The notes: a model not told the origin generated them from the letters alone. Positions 10,362-21,838 are shown, counted from the stretch's first letter. The stretch is 64,000 bases of DNA from Selaginella moellendorffii (GCF_000143415.4 NW_003314322.1:94886-158885), one strand, 5' to 3'. Numbers and translations are program-made.

Positions 10362-10630
10362 AGAGAGCACGGGTCTCAGGAGAGTTATGGTTATTAGCTT
10401 TCATTCATAAGGGTGTAAACTTACAAAAAAAGTATGGTGAATTATATGCAACAAAAAAGAACAACTTGAAAGATGATATATAGAAAATTATATATAAAGG
10501 GAAAATATTTTTAAATAAAAATGCACATTTTATTCCAATTGGTTAAAGGTATTAGGATACTCGGGAGGTTAAATATCTTAGGGTTTGAGTAGGATGACCT
10601 CCCAAAATGTTGAAATTCAAGAGTTTTCTC
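10362..10630 (+). mobile_element. Relic Cassandra-type TRIM (part of internal region and one LTR)
   Basis: Bases 10366-10442 align with the end of the internal region of the intact Cassandra (48709-48786). Bases 10443-10630 align with its LTR, including decayed 5S-like boxes (GGTTAAA...TTAGGGTTTGAGTAGGATGACCTCCC, given here as separated matches). Most differences are C-to-T or G-to-A. In 10399-10420 all seven differences from the intact copy are transitions. The left LTR and primer site are missing. Confidence 0.65.
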
Positions 10631-11219
10631 AAATAAAACAAAACTTTCAGCTTCATATATATATAAAATTTTATAAAGAATCTTACAATCTATTGTGTTG
10701 CAAAGAACTATTATGCATTTCTTAGATTTTGAGACTTTATATTTTCTTAATATATCTAGAACCATTCTCCATTACTAGTTTATGAGGTTTAATATAAATG
10801 TGGTAGCAAGCTAAATAGATTTATTTATGTATGTTTTAAAATGTCATTATAGTTCAGATAAAAAGAATTTAACTCAGTATGCAATTAAAATTATAATTTC
10901 TCCAAACTAAACTGTTATTTTTTGGTAGTCTATAATTCTTTGGTTTTGTGAAAACTTAATTGCTTTTAAAGTATGGCAGAAATCTGTAGATGTGTTTAGG
11001 GTTGTGCACCTTTTTATAAAGGCAATAAAAACATCAAATTCAAATTTAATAATGATAAAAAATTATCTTACTTCTTCAACATGCATTATTATCTATTTTT
11101 ATTATTGTACATTTCTTTGAATACTAGAAAATTTTAGATAAATTTAACTTTATTTATAATAAAAATTTCTAATATTGTAAAAGTAGAAAAGAAGTATTAT
11201 TTATTTTGGGTATGTTATA
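10631..11219. other. AT-rich DNA, nothing recognised
   Basis: No coding family, hairpin end or LTR boundary could be recognised here. Base composition matches 8077-10331. Confidence 0.5.
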
Positions 11220-11248
11220 TCTCCCAATGGAGGTAGGGTCTCTGTTAG
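11220..11248 (+). mobile_element. Degenerate Helitron 3' end, subfamily B
   Basis: A decayed hairpin (CCCAATGGAGGTAGGG) is followed by TCTCTGTTAG, matching the intact GGGTTCTCTGCTAG with C-to-T changes. It is directly followed by a subfamily B 5' end, the tail-to-head arrangement seen elsewhere in this window. Confidence 0.6.
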
Positions 11249-11795
11249 TACTTATATATTTAAATGAAAGAGCCGGTATAATAATAGCATACGCTTATTT
11301 TGGGCATATACCAAGATCTAACGGCTGAGATATAATTACAGAAGGTCATAACTTTTCAAATCAGAAATTTTTAATTGTGGCTTTTAGGGTGAACGAGAGC
11401 GAGGAGAAGCATGCTATGCAAAGAGCAGGCAAATATATGGGTTACTGCAAGGTTCTCCCTCTCTCCTTCTTTCCCTGTGTGTGGGATTATATGCAGAATT
11501 CTCTTTCAGTATACTTCGGTTATAAATTATATTTTCTTCTGGTAAGAAAATGGTGCTGCGTACATGGTGCTGTGTGCATGCTGCCTCCTCTTTGATAAGG
11601 TTTGTTTACATGTTCTGCTATACTGGCTGAAAGTGTATAGCTTGCTTTCTCTTTTACAAATCTATCCACAACATAGCTGTCGGGTCTTGCCTCCATTTCT
11701 CTGTCACTGTTCCAGTAGCATCCAAGACTGTGTACATGACAGCCATTGAAAACCACAAGAGGTACTCACAAAGTCTTACAAAAACTTGTAGATTG

Positions 11796-12685
11796 ATCTG
11801 TGTGGTTTTTAGAGATTATCCAGGCTCAGGATCTTTGTATAACACACCAGACTCAGGTGGCAAGTGTGGAGTCCCATATCGAACTTATTTTCAGATGCCT
11901 GTCCAAGACATATGGTACTCGATGGCTATCGGCCCCATGCATTTCACAGTCATCTCTATAGAACATGACTGGAGCTCGACCAGCGAACAAGTATGCATTC
12001 TTATTCTTTTCATCTTTACTTCAACAAAACCTTCTTCTACAGTACGCTTGGATGAAATCTGACCTTGAATCTGTCGAAAAATTCAGTACACCATGGATAG
12101 TTTTCACAGGGCAACTGTTTTTATCCACATTTTCATTCTGTAAACTCATGTGTGCTACTTTTCTTTCAGTCATCGACCTATGTACTCCACTCAACTGTAA
12201 ACTTTACCAAATGCGGATCCAAAATTTGTAGCAGCTGTGGAACCATTGCTCTTGAGAAACAAGGTAAAACACGAGCTCTTCAAAGGGAAAACTAGAATGA
12301 AACTGTCGTTTTTCTTTTTTTTTTTTTTGCACAGGTTGATTTAGCAGTGTGGGGGCATGTTCACAACTACGAGCGAACTTGTGCTGTGTTTCAGGGCCGC
12401 TGCCTGCAGCACCCGATCAAGGATTTAGGGGGTGTCATTTCTTTGACACTAGAATTTACTCAGCTCCAATTCATGCCATGGTTGGCATGGCCAAATTCAG
12501 CCTGGATGACTTCCCTCATAACGTAAGCTTGCAGCTTTGTTTCCTATATTCAAGCTCTTTATATGGTAATGATAGTCTACCTTTCCTATTTTTTTTGTCG
12601 ACAGTTTAGTTCATGGAGCTTGATTTGAAGGTCAGCATTTGGATATGCAAGAGTGACAGCTGATAAGACAAAGCTACTGTTTGAG
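11796..12685 (+). pseudogene. Purple acid phosphatase fragment (PAP1/PAP27-like)
   Basis: Exon pieces in order encode DYPGSGSLYNTPDSGGKCGV, then HFTVISIEHDWS and TPWIVFTGQ. After intron-like breaks come VDLAVWGHVHNYERTCAVFQ (about 12334-12394) and finally FGYARVTADKTKLLFE. Purple acid phosphatases are secreted binuclear-metal phosphoesterases. GHVHNYER contains metal-ligand histidines, while the usual GHRPMYSS block is lost and the N-terminal half is missing. Frames shift between pieces, so it is non-functional. Its 3' end lies only about 70 bp from, and opposite to, the acyl-activating enzyme piece. Confidence 0.8.
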
Positions 12686-12731
12686 GTAGATGAATTGCGT
12701 TCTTGGTTCTTGCATGTTATTTATTTATTTT

Positions 12732-13601
12732 TCATTCCAGTACATTACAACAGATGGAACAGTAGCTGACTGCCAAGCTAGACTGGGGATTTTCCAGGCC
12801 GTGAATGATTTCAAGCTTTACAAGTTCAATAGTTGGCTTGTAGAGCTTGCTGATTTTCTTGACGCTGCCAAGAGCTCTTGCTTTGCTGCACAGCACCTGT
12901 TTTTGGATCTTGCCAGTCGCAGTTTTGTCCAAGGCCACGAGAATGACGACACTCTTTGGCACCATGAACTTTGGCAAATGCTGTCAACTGAACGAGAGTA
13001 TCTCCTCCTTGTTGCTTCTCACGCCATGCTTGAGGGAAACAAACACACATGGAGACTCGCCCCACTGCTCATCTGGCCGCACCACCACAGCAGCTTCCAA
13101 CACTGCTGGATGCCTGAAAGAAAAAGAAGCAAACTTTAATGAGAAACAAAGAAGAAAAAACTCTCCTTTTACCTGTACAAGATGCTCTCCACTTCCAGGC
13201 TGCTAATGTCCTCCCCTCCAGAAATGATAATATTCTCGATCCTTGATCTTGATGTATCCATCGGGATGCCAAACTGCAAAGTCCCCGGAGTGGAACCATC
13301 CTTCTCTAAAGCTCTCCAGCATTGCCTCTGGATTGTTCAAGTACCCCTTGAACACCATGTTCCCATGCATGCAAACTTCACCAATGGTGACACCATCCTT
13401 GGCAACCGGTTCCAGAGTTTCAGAGTTGAGCACCTGTAAGCTGTCGAGGCAAACATATTTCACGCACTGCCGAGCCTTGAGCCTGGCCTGCTCATCGGGC
13501 AAAAGGCTGTCCCATTCGGGATTCCACTCGCACACAGTGCATGGACCACAGTGCATGAAAGAGTGGGAAGAGGCTAGCTGCCTATTTTTCTTTCTATGCA
13601 C
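12732..13601 (-). pseudogene. Acyl-activating enzyme (AMP-binding, AAE1/BZO1-like) C-terminal fragment
   Basis: On the minus strand the frame reads GPCTVCEWNPEWDSL and LLPDEQARLKARQ, then GEVCMHGNMVFKGYL and GWFHSGDFAVWHPDGYIKIK. GYIKIKDR is the hinge of ANL-family ligases. Beyond a broken intron region come HPAVLEAAVV and LPKFMVPKSVV, and finally the KTATGKIQK signature that holds the adenylation-domain catalytic lysine. These enzymes make acyl-CoAs, and GPCTVCEW is typical of peroxisomal plant AAE/benzoate-CoA-ligase types. The ATP-binding first half is absent and frames are shifted near 13140-13210. Confidence 0.82.
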
Positions 13602-14359
13602 TTTATGGTTATGTCCATAATTTTGAGTAGGTGGTATCTGTGGCTATATATATTTGAATGTGGAGTCATGCTAGAGAAATGCGAAACAACATGATGACTT
13701 GAGTTCCAACCCAGGCCCAGTGCATCTGGCATATCTCTTTTTATTGACCCACCACAATGATGAGCATCTCTTATGCTAAGAAGAAAATGTAAGCTTTTAG
13801 GTAATAGCTTATAGTGCCACAACTTCGTCTGTCTGTACCAACTGTCAGCATTGCAAACTTTGTGGAGTCATGTAGAAGCCGAGACTCTGTAGGTTCTGTT
13901 GAAGGTGTTGTAGTGAGCATCAATGATATAGGCTACAACAGTGGTCAACTCACAATAATAGATAACATCAACGAGTCTGATATGATAATAGTAAGTTCAA
14001 TACAGCATGTGGATTCTTCACAATAATTTATATGATGACAGCTCAAATTCCATGGCAACATGATAGAATTATTCAAAGAGTTGATGAATGAATTCTTTTC
14101 TGGAACTCCACCAACAAAATGTTTCATTAATTTACAAGGAGACAGTTATTTCAAGAGAGCAAATGTCACAAGCATAAGCATTGTTTCATGTATAATAGAT
14201 GATGCCAAAATAATTCCTTGACACTGTTTTTCGGAATATTGCAAGGGAATGCACAGGGGTAAGTGCGAAAGGAAATGAAACAAGCCCATATTAAATACAT
14301 GTTTTGCAGATACCTGGATACTTTGCCCAGAAAAAGAGAATTGATTTGGGAAGTGCACA
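13602..14359. other. No recognisable gene
   Basis: A short open frame at 13814-14026 (+) has no recognised family. It faintly recalls an OB-fold of Helitron RPA-like genes, but I cannot support that. Nothing else was seen. Confidence 0.4.
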
Positions 14360-14371
14360 TGATTCAAAGGT

Positions 14372-14409
<38 letters not shown>

Positions 14410-14595
14410 TTTCCTGCTACCAATGCTCCATCGCTTTCCTCCCCACCCTAAAAGGCATTTGAAATTTTTTATGATCCAAAAAGTCATGACTCTCCATTAT
14501 TTAATCTCAACCATTAGATTTTAGCATATGCCCAGAATAAGCATCCCCAGTATATGCTATTATTATACTGGCTCTTTTGTTTAAATATATGAGTA
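14360..14595 (-). mobile_element. Helitron 5' terminal region, subfamily B, inverted
   Basis: On the minus strand this reads TACTCATATATTTAAACAAAAG from 14595, then AGCCAGTATAATAATAGCA, GGTTGAGATT, AGTCATGACTTTT and TTTTAGGGTGG, up to a GA/CT microsatellite. It matches 11249-11420 (opposite strand), 49500-49708 and 61370-61557. No hairpin end abuts it, so it is a free-standing 5' end and helps to fix where the 5' terminus lies. I could not find its own 3' end. Confidence 0.65.
14370..14407. repeat. (GA)n microsatellite
   Basis: About 18 GA units. The same microsatellite occurs at the equivalent place in the Helitron 5' regions at 55069 and 61335, so it is probably part of the element. Confidence 0.9.
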
Positions 14596-15423
14596 TGATG
14601 ATGAGTATGATGATATGATTTGGCATCTGTTTTGGCAAGGATTTGTGAACTTAAGTTTCTTTCTGCTGTTTGGTTGGAGCAATGTTCACATCAACTGCAA
14701 GGGCTAACAAGACTAGCAAAAAATATCCTGCAGAGAAGTGCCAAGAAGTATCATACTCTAAATGCTATACTCTAAATGCTGAGAGTGAAATCGTTCAGAC
14801 TAACTTGAACGACCATTTCAGCATGTGTGTCTTTCACTGTGAAATAACTAGGGTGTTTCTATTGTTCCTTAACATGCATCTAGCAGTCTTAAGCTTGCAT
14901 TTGTGTTTGTTATTAATTACCTTGGAATGAATTGCTCAGATCTCAATCTAGAACTTTAAGTTCTTGTTCTTGCTATTGGAGGTAGAAACAGGTTGTCCTA
15001 TGGAGAGAGATCCTACCTTGAGGAAGCTTGCTTTTAGGCAAATGCCTGCAAATAAAGACTATTGCAAGAATGGTTGCCTTCCAACTGTGGCAGCTCAAGG
15101 GCAATCCCTCCATAGACTGCAAGCCATGGAGCAGTGGCAACATACATTCACTAAAGAGGCTTGTGATTAAGCTGTGGCTGGCTACACTAGCATTGGAAGG
15201 GTCCAAAAACCAAAGAGATCCCAGGAGGAGATTTCTTCCTTGCTGTATGCGAGGCATTTCATGTACCTGCAAAGTTCAGAAGCTCACTCATTATGAGTGG
15301 CTGAAGAACACCTACACTCCATGCTGCAGCACAACCTGGCTTGCTGAATAATGATATCTTGAGAATTTAAAGCACTAAAATAATAAAATAATAATACTTC
15401 CATCCTCATTCACTGGAGGCCCA
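14596..15423. other. No recognisable gene
   Basis: Open frames at 14964-15351 show no known domain. The segment lies between the nested Helitron end and the Rep region, where full Helitrons encode the N-terminal part of Rep-helicase. I cannot match it. Confidence 0.4.
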
Positions 15424-18292
15424 TGACAGATGAATCAGAACTACCAGGATCCCATGAGTCTTATGAGGAAGTATGTGAAACCTGATTTGTTCATAACATT
15501 CACTTGCAATCCTAAATGGAAAGAGATCACTGAAAACCTTCTACCTGGACAAAAAACTGCAGACAGAACTGACTTGGTTGCATATGTGTTCCACATAAAA
15601 TAACAAGAACTCATAAATGACATTTACAAACAAGAAATATTTGGCCAAGTCAATGCTTATGTCTATGTGATTGAATTCCAAAAACAAGGACTGCCACACT
15701 GTCATATATTGGTGATCCATGGTAAAGATAATAAAATCAAAACTGTCGATGACATAGACAATATAGTTACTATTGAAATACCAGATGCCAAACTAAACCT
15801 AGAATTGTATGAAATGGTTAAAAACCACATGATACACAGCCCTTGTAGGCCTGAATTTCCAAACAGCCCATGCAGGAGGATGGTGAATGTAAGTCAAACT
15901 ACCCAAGAGATTACTGTGAAGAAACACAGAATGTCGGTGGTCAGTGTAGAAGGCGCCAAGAAGGACATACCATCCTAATAAAGAACAAACCCATCCACAA
16001 CAGGTTTGTTGTGCTGTACAACAGAGCACACATAAATGTTAAGGTGTGTTCCACTATGAAAAGTGTCAAGTATATATTCAAATACATATACAAGGGACAT
16101 GATTGTGTGGAGGTACGCCTTCAAAGGGATGAGAACTCAACACCTGAACAAGTACTAGACTAGGACAAAATAGAGGCTTTCAAAAACTGCCACAATATCT
16201 CTGCATCAGAAGGAATATGGAGGATCTATGGATATGAATTGCATGGAAGATCACATTCTATTGAGAGACTAGACATCTACCTGGAAAACCTTCAAAGTAT
16301 TTATTTCAATGAGGGCAAGGAAGAGATCATATTACAAAGAGGCTGTCAAACCAAATTGACAAAATGGTTGAACTAAACAAGACTGATGAATTTGTAAGGA
16401 CACTCTTGTACCACGAGATTCCTGAGTGGTATACATGGAACTCAAAAAACAGAATATGGACACCACGCCAACATGCATTCAAAGTGGTTGGTAGAATGGA
16501 CTATGTATCACCACATGACTCTGAACGTTTCTACCTATGTATGTTCTTGCTTTACAAAAAAGGTGCTATGAGTTATAGTGATTTAAAGGTACTAAACAGT
16601 GTTGCATATGACACATACTGTTCTTCTGCATAAGAAATGGGACTTTTACAGGGTGGGAAAAACGCTTAGAAGAGTCGTTGACATTTCAGATGCCTGCAAA
16701 AGTAAGGTATCTATTCAGTAACATATGTTTGTGTTTGCAAGCTCCTTGATCCCAGAAAACTATGGGATAAATTCAAGGAAGGCATGTGTGAAGACTTGGT
16801 ACAAATTCACAACAACTATGAAACAGCAGTGCAACTTGGATTGCATAAAATGTCGATATTACTCCAGGAATATGGCAAGAAACTTTCTGACTATGTGTTA
16901 CTAGATCCAGATTTTATAAGGGATAACGGAACAACAACCAAAACAAGCTCATGCATGCCTGATGGAGCTGAATTATTTAAAACCAGACTGAACATGGAAC
17001 AGCTTCACATATTTAACAACGTCTTGAACACAATACAAAACAAAAAAGAAACAAATAGGACATGAAAGTCTTAGCAGTCACATAGACAGAAATAGCGAGT
17101 ACTCTTCTTATAGGAGGCCGAATGGCTCATTCAACATTTAAGCTACTGGTACCAATCACAGAAACATCACCTCAGATCTGTGAGAAAACTCAGCACTTGC
17201 TGAGGTCATAAGGAGAGCTGAACTGCTCATATGGGGCAAGATAAGCATGGTACCATTCACACTTTTAAAGCTGTCGAGAGGGTCTTGCATGACATAAAAA
17301 ACTATGATACAGACTTTGGTGCCATCATGTTAGTAACAGGAGGAGAGTTCTTACAGATGTTACTTGTTCTAAATGAACCTGTCACACACAAATTGTCCAA
17401 AACAGCGTGAAATCCTCACCAATATGGTGGAGACTTGTAAAGTTCTCATTACACACAAACATGAGGGTGAACTCTGAAGAAAAGGAATGGCCTAGATGGC
17501 TTGCGAGCCTTGGAAATGCTAACCTACCTAGCCTCCAAGGATTCAACCAGGATGTTATAAAATTACCTCTAACATCCACCACCAGAGAACAAATGATAGA
17601 AAAAACACATACAACCAAATGATCCAAACCTATTGCAGAAAGCTATTCTAATGACTTTAAATGATCTCTCTCTTCAAGTGAATGACCAAGTCCTTTTGAG
17701 AATGATTGGCAGAACAATAACATACAGAAGCATTGGCATTGTAGAAACAGATTTGGATGAAGAGATGTTGGACTATCCTATAGAATTTTTAAACTCAATA
17801 ACACCATCTGGAATGCCTCCACACAAGCTACATATAAAAATTGGATGTATTGTAATGTTGTTGTGCAACATCAACACTAAAAAAGGCCTCTATAAGGGCA
17901 CTAAACTAATTATAACCAAGGCGCTACCAAATGTTATAGAAGCTGAAACTCGACATAATGGTATGCAAGGAAAGAAAGTCCTTCTACCAAGAATCTCTTT
18001 AAAACTGACTGATGGAGACATGTCATTTATCCTCAAATGACAAAAATTCCCAATAAGGCTTGCATTCTCCATAACAATTTGCAAATCTTAAGGACAAACA
18101 TTACAAAATGTGGGTCTCTACTTGCAAAGGCCAGTTTTTGGCCATGGTCAGCTTTATGCTGTGCTTTCAAGGGGAACATCAAAGAAACAAATTACAACGT
18201 CCATCCAACAATGTGAGGGACAAGATGTGCTCCAGAACCATAATGTCTATATGAAAAACATTGTGTACAAAGGATTCATGTCACCAATGTAA
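15424..18292 (+). pseudogene. Helitron Rep-helicase (RepHel), degenerate
   Basis: The Rep domain opens QMNQNYQDPMSLMRKY and DLFITFTCNPKWKEI. The HUH endonuclease motif appears as GLPHCHILV (about 15688-15714), and the tyrosine region as KYIFKYIYKGHD (about 16066-16104). The helicase part shows LNMEQLHIFNNVL (about 16990), SVKSSPIWWRL, LHIKIGCIVMLLCNIN and FGHGQLYAVLSRGT (about 18137), the PIF1-type C-terminal motifs. The Walker A loop is not visible, and large parts between 17060 and 17400 are reduced. Many stops and frame changes are present. RepHel nicks and unwinds DNA for rolling-circle transposition; this copy cannot work. Confidence 0.88.
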
Positions 18293-18304
18293 CAGATTTC
18301 CTAT

Positions 18305-18334
18305 CTATTCCAGCAGAGCTGGATTCCTTGCTAG
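18305..18334 (+). mobile_element. Helitron 3' terminus (hairpin plus CTAG)
   Basis: The hairpin CCAGC-aga-GCTGG (18310-18322) is followed by ATTCCTTG and CTAG (18331-18334), then host T. This is the cleanest 3' end in the window and the reference for the others. It is not followed by a Helitron 5' end. Confidence 0.85.
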
Positions 18335-18468
18335 TACCTTCTATTGCTGGCAAACCAGGGAGAAAGGAAGCACATTGCCTAGTTAAGGATGCCCAAAAAT
18401 ACAACTACTTATTAGAAAATCGCTAGAGAAATTTGATACAGTATGGTGATGTTGTCCTGACATAGTTT

Positions 18469-18480
18469 GTCATATATAAA
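18469..18480 (+). promoter_or_regulatory. Possible TATA box of the AGD12-like gene
   Basis: TATATAAA lies about 78 bases before the start codon, in sequence that begins about 135 bases after the Helitron 3' end. The position suits a plant core promoter with a short leader. It is a motif match only. Confidence 0.35.
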
Positions 18481-18557
18481 GTTTTCTAAAAAACTTTAAG
18501 TGGACTTTTTGAAGTTCATTGAAGATATAGACGGCCGCATCTTTGATACCCTAGCAA

Positions 18558-19791
18558 ATGGAGAGAAGAATGAGTAAATTTCAGAAGTTTATCTTGCAAC
18601 CAGACAACCAGTTCTGTGCAGATTGCGGCTTGCAGGGTCCCCAATGGGTGTAAGTCATTTTCCTTTCCATCTTGTTGCACCTTCTGTTGGTTCTCCAGCT
18701 CTACAAACACTGGAGTTATAATCTGTGACAAATGCTATGCTATTCATCGAAGCATGGGAGCTTCTGTATCAAAGGTAAATGTATATAACTCTCTCTTCCC
18801 AATTTGATGTCCTTCTTCAACAGCTTATGTCATTAAATTCCAACGACTGGACAGACGAAGACGTTGAGCTTATGCTGTTTATTGGTGGCAATGCAGCTGC
18901 AAATGCTGCATATGAGGCCTTTGTTCCTAAAACTTGCAAAAGACCCATGCCGGATTCATCAAATCAAGAGCGAGCAAAATTCATAAGGTTCAGGAGATGC
19001 AAAACCGTTTTCTATATTTATTTTTTAAACAATCAATGTTTTCTCAGAAGCAAGTATGAAAGACAAGAATTTGTAAAGCCATCTATGCGTTTGGCCTCCT
19101 CTTCTCGAGAATTGACATTATTTTCAAAGCAAGAAGATTCTTCTGCTCTGGTTTGTTCAATGCTTCAATTCTAGAGGCAAATTAACTGCAAGGGCTGCAG
19201 GGATTTGTTGGATTGATTCGAGTGCATGTAATAAAAGGCATAAACCTTACAGTGAGGGACTTCATGACCAGTGACCCTTATGTTGTTCTCACCCTAGGAA
19301 ACCAGGTATGTGTTTTGTTACATTGAGATCATGGTTTTTTACAGCAAGTTCACAGAAGGCACAAACATGCGTGGTAAGATCATCATTAAATCCTATCTGG
19401 GACGAAAAACACCTTTTATCAGTTCCTCATGCAACCTTCCCTTTGAAACTTGTAAGCAAAAAAAGCACCATTCTTGGTCGGAAGTAAAACTATTGATTTT
19501 CTTCAGCAGGTGTTTGATAGAGATACGTTCTCAGAAGATGATACGATGGGTGATGTCTCTGTCGACCTTCAGCCACTTTATGCTGCTGTGAAAGTGCAAG
19601 AAGCAATGGGTGACGAACTTGGTAATGTGCAGGTTGGAAAATGGGTGGCTACAAGGGACAATGATCTGTCATGTGATAGCATGATATTTCTTCAGAATGG
19701 TCGTTTGCTGCAAGATCTTAAGCTAAAGTTGAAAAACGTGGAATGTGGGGAGTTAGAGATACAGATTGAGTGGGTGCCTCCAATAGATTAG
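18558..19791 (+). CDS. AGD12: ARF GTPase-activating protein with C2 domain (AGD12/ZAC-like), 7 exons
   Basis: Exons are 18558-18649, 18699-18774, 18824-18987, 19048-19150, 19201-19305, 19356-19451 and 19510-19791. All splice at GT-AG in matching phase and give an uninterrupted 305-residue protein. Residues 1-110 are the ArfGAP domain: zinc finger CADC and CDKC with the CX2CX16CX2C spacing, the arginine finger in AIHRSMG, and FIGGNAAANAAYEAF. Residues from about 150 form a C2 domain (GLIRVHVIKGINLTVRD, then SDPYVVLTLGN, KLVFDRDTFSEDDTMG) whose aspartates would bind calcium. Plants use such proteins to stimulate GTP hydrolysis by ARF at membranes in vesicle traffic. Introns are 49-60 nt. The start is the first ATG that opens the domain. 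Homologues are about 320-340 residues, so this copy is slightly short. It is probably a real gene. Confidence 0.85.
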
Positions 19792-20159
19792 GCTTGTAGA
19801 GAATATCTTTGAAGCATGGACGACCAGTCACCAAATAATGCTTAAGAAATTCAAACTTTGGGATTTTCCATTTTTCCTTTGTCACCAGCAAAACATAATC
19901 AAAGAATCATTAATACGCGCTAACGCCTTTCATGAAGACGCTGGCAACACGTTGAAAACAAAATCCAAAAGAACATACCGGTCTAGAGGTTCTTGGAGGT
20001 ATCCACAGCAGCAGAGGCTCTAATTGAGGCGATGAGATGAGGCAGATGCCTGATTTGTAAAGCAGTTCGTATACAACGGCTCACATTGATACATGATATG
20101 CAGATAATGTTACCACTGCAGCATTTTCCATTTCAGCGATCTTACCGTGCTCATCACAC
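19792..20159. other. 3' flank of the AGD12-like gene, no gene seen
   Basis: Nothing was recognised beyond the short untranslated and intergenic sequence between two convergent coding regions. Confidence 0.45.
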
Positions 20160-20165
20160 TTCAGA

Positions 20166-20520
20166 TTATCCAGGAACAGAAGTTCCTGGATCGGCATCAC
20201 ACAAGTCAGTCACTTTCTTTAAATCCTTGTGAAACATGTTCACTATGCCCTTGAAGGCCTCCTCTCTGTTATTAACATCATTGTTGCTTGCTAGCTCTGT
20301 CAAGAGTGGTGGAAAGCCCAGTTCTGTTGCGTTGATGTTGTCCTGTGTTAGTAACCAGAAAAAGTACAACTTCTAAAAACAGAAAGGACTTTAAAGTATT
20401 TCATCAGCAGTACCAGGTTTTTCTAATACTGCATTTAGTAGGGCCTCAAATGCGAGATCCTTACGAGCCCCAGGGTTAGGAAGACACCATCCAAGACTCT
20501 GGAAATAACGAGAGCGAAAT
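20166..20520 (-). pseudogene. Unrecognised two-exon fragment, helical (ARM-like) protein
   Basis: On the minus strand one exon reads SLGWCLPNPGARKDLAFEAL and continues to a stop-bounded end. A second reads ELGFPPLLTELASNNDVNN and REEAFKGIVNMFHKDLKK. A short intron-like gap separates them at about 20340-20420. The pattern of leucine-rich helices resembles armadillo-type repeats, but I do not recognise the family. It converges on the AGD12-like gene. It may be the end of a host gene or a fragment. Confidence 0.35.
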
Positions 20521-21838
20521 GCTTTATAACTTTTTACACCTTAGAATCGAGTTGGTAAATTGTCTAGCATGGTTTTTTTTTTTTTTTTTTTGGTCATCTT
20601 GAGTTCTCTTCTCTCTTTTTTCACGCCTTTCACTCAGGCAAAGAAGTCGGTGCTGGCCATTGTCCACTGTGCCTGGTTTCTATAGTTGTTTTTTCTTAAT
20701 TTAGGAGGACTGTTCCTTTTTTGTCACTATTGCAGTTTGTCTTAGCACTGACTGTGATTTATTGCAGATGCCTCGTGAGGATGTTCCTGTGATTTTGGCT
20801 GCCTCGTGGGTGTGTGATCCTGATTCATGTGTTCTCCTGTTTGATGTTTACTTGTTTACATCATGCATGACCTTCATCATGGGGACTCCTGTTTTTGTTC
20901 CTGGAGCAGGCGGGATTTTGGGAGGAGGATGGTGATCGCTGCACAGTCGGCTGTAATCGAAAGCCACATCGTTTTGGGATTGAACCACAGCGCCTCTGAG
21001 CAAGAGTTCAAGCAGGCTCGCAAAGACCTTGGGCTCTAGGTGTGTGGGATCTTTGTCAGTTGCGTTTGCTGGTGTTCTGATCTCGTTCTTCCGTTTTGTT
21101 CTTTTTGGAGCGAGCAGTTTCTATGAGCCCTACACCATCTAGACAATCCAGATTCAGACCTAATTTCTCGTTTTTCCATGCTTTTTTGGCTAGCCATAAA
21201 GTGAAAAACGCCCATTTGCCCTCCCATTGTCCACGTGTCACCTACATCATCTTCTTCCTCAAAAACCCTAGCAATTCCAGCTGCAAGGTGTGAGAGATTT
21301 CAAAAGAAAGAGGTATTTGGACGTCAATTCTCATCTAAGGGACCATCTAAAACATTTTAACACCTTCTTGAAAGCCTGCTCATTTTTAGCAGCCAGTTCT
21401 GAATGATGGGGCAGGGAGCAAGAAATTTAAAATTAACAAACCCAAGATTGCATCACACGCTTTTCTCTTTAAGCTGTTTGTGAAAATAAGCTCTTCACCA
21501 GTGCGAACACCCTGCAAGCGTCCACCGTGTTCTCACACATTCCATGCAACCTTTCTCACAAACCTTCCCCATATACAAATCCATGAGTAGCAGGTATGAT
21601 TAGGGTTCGGTTGGAGAGCCATGGCGTCTTCTAATCCCCAGAATTTGCTGCCTAAAAAATCTTGCTGTTCGCAAAGTCTGGCCTTGACTGCTTGCATCTG
21701 GAACTTGTGAGATTTGGAAGCAAACAGCAGAACGATAGACATCTGAGACTGCTCATGAACGCTTGCTTCCATGCTTACTTCCAGAAAATTCAGGATCGAA
21801 ACCTGCCCAGCTTCGCAAACAGGTCCTTCTGAGTGCTT
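20521..21838. other. No clear gene; possible J-domain scrap
   Basis: A poly-T run lies at about 20573-20591. At about 20960-21038 (+) a frame reads VLGLNHSASEQEFKQARKDL and ends in a stop. It recalls the first helices of a DnaJ J-domain but lacks the HPD motif, so the call is weak. A minus-strand frame at 21533-21772 has no recognised family. Confidence 0.3.

Larger units (their letters stand above)
11249..18334 (+). mobile_element. Degenerate autonomous-type Helitron carrying gene fragments
   Basis: The left end is the B-type 5' terminus (TACTTATATATTTAAATG at 11249, then AAAGAGCC, TAATAATAG, ATCTAACGGCTGAGAT and a TTTTAGGGTG motif). The right end is a clean hairpin plus CTAG at 18310-18334 followed by T. 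Rep-helicase remnants (15424-18292) run in the same direction and finish just before the 3' end, as in plant Helitrons. Cargo fragments of a phosphatase and an acyl-activating enzyme lie upstream. A second 5' terminus in inverted orientation at 14360-14595 shows another Helitron is nested inside, so the span is composite and the 5' limit is less certain than the 3' limit. Confidence 0.7.

Noticed and set aside
13814-14026. OB-fold/RPA-like ORF
   Set aside because: Only a faint resemblance in SVEGVVVSIND; no second motif to support it.
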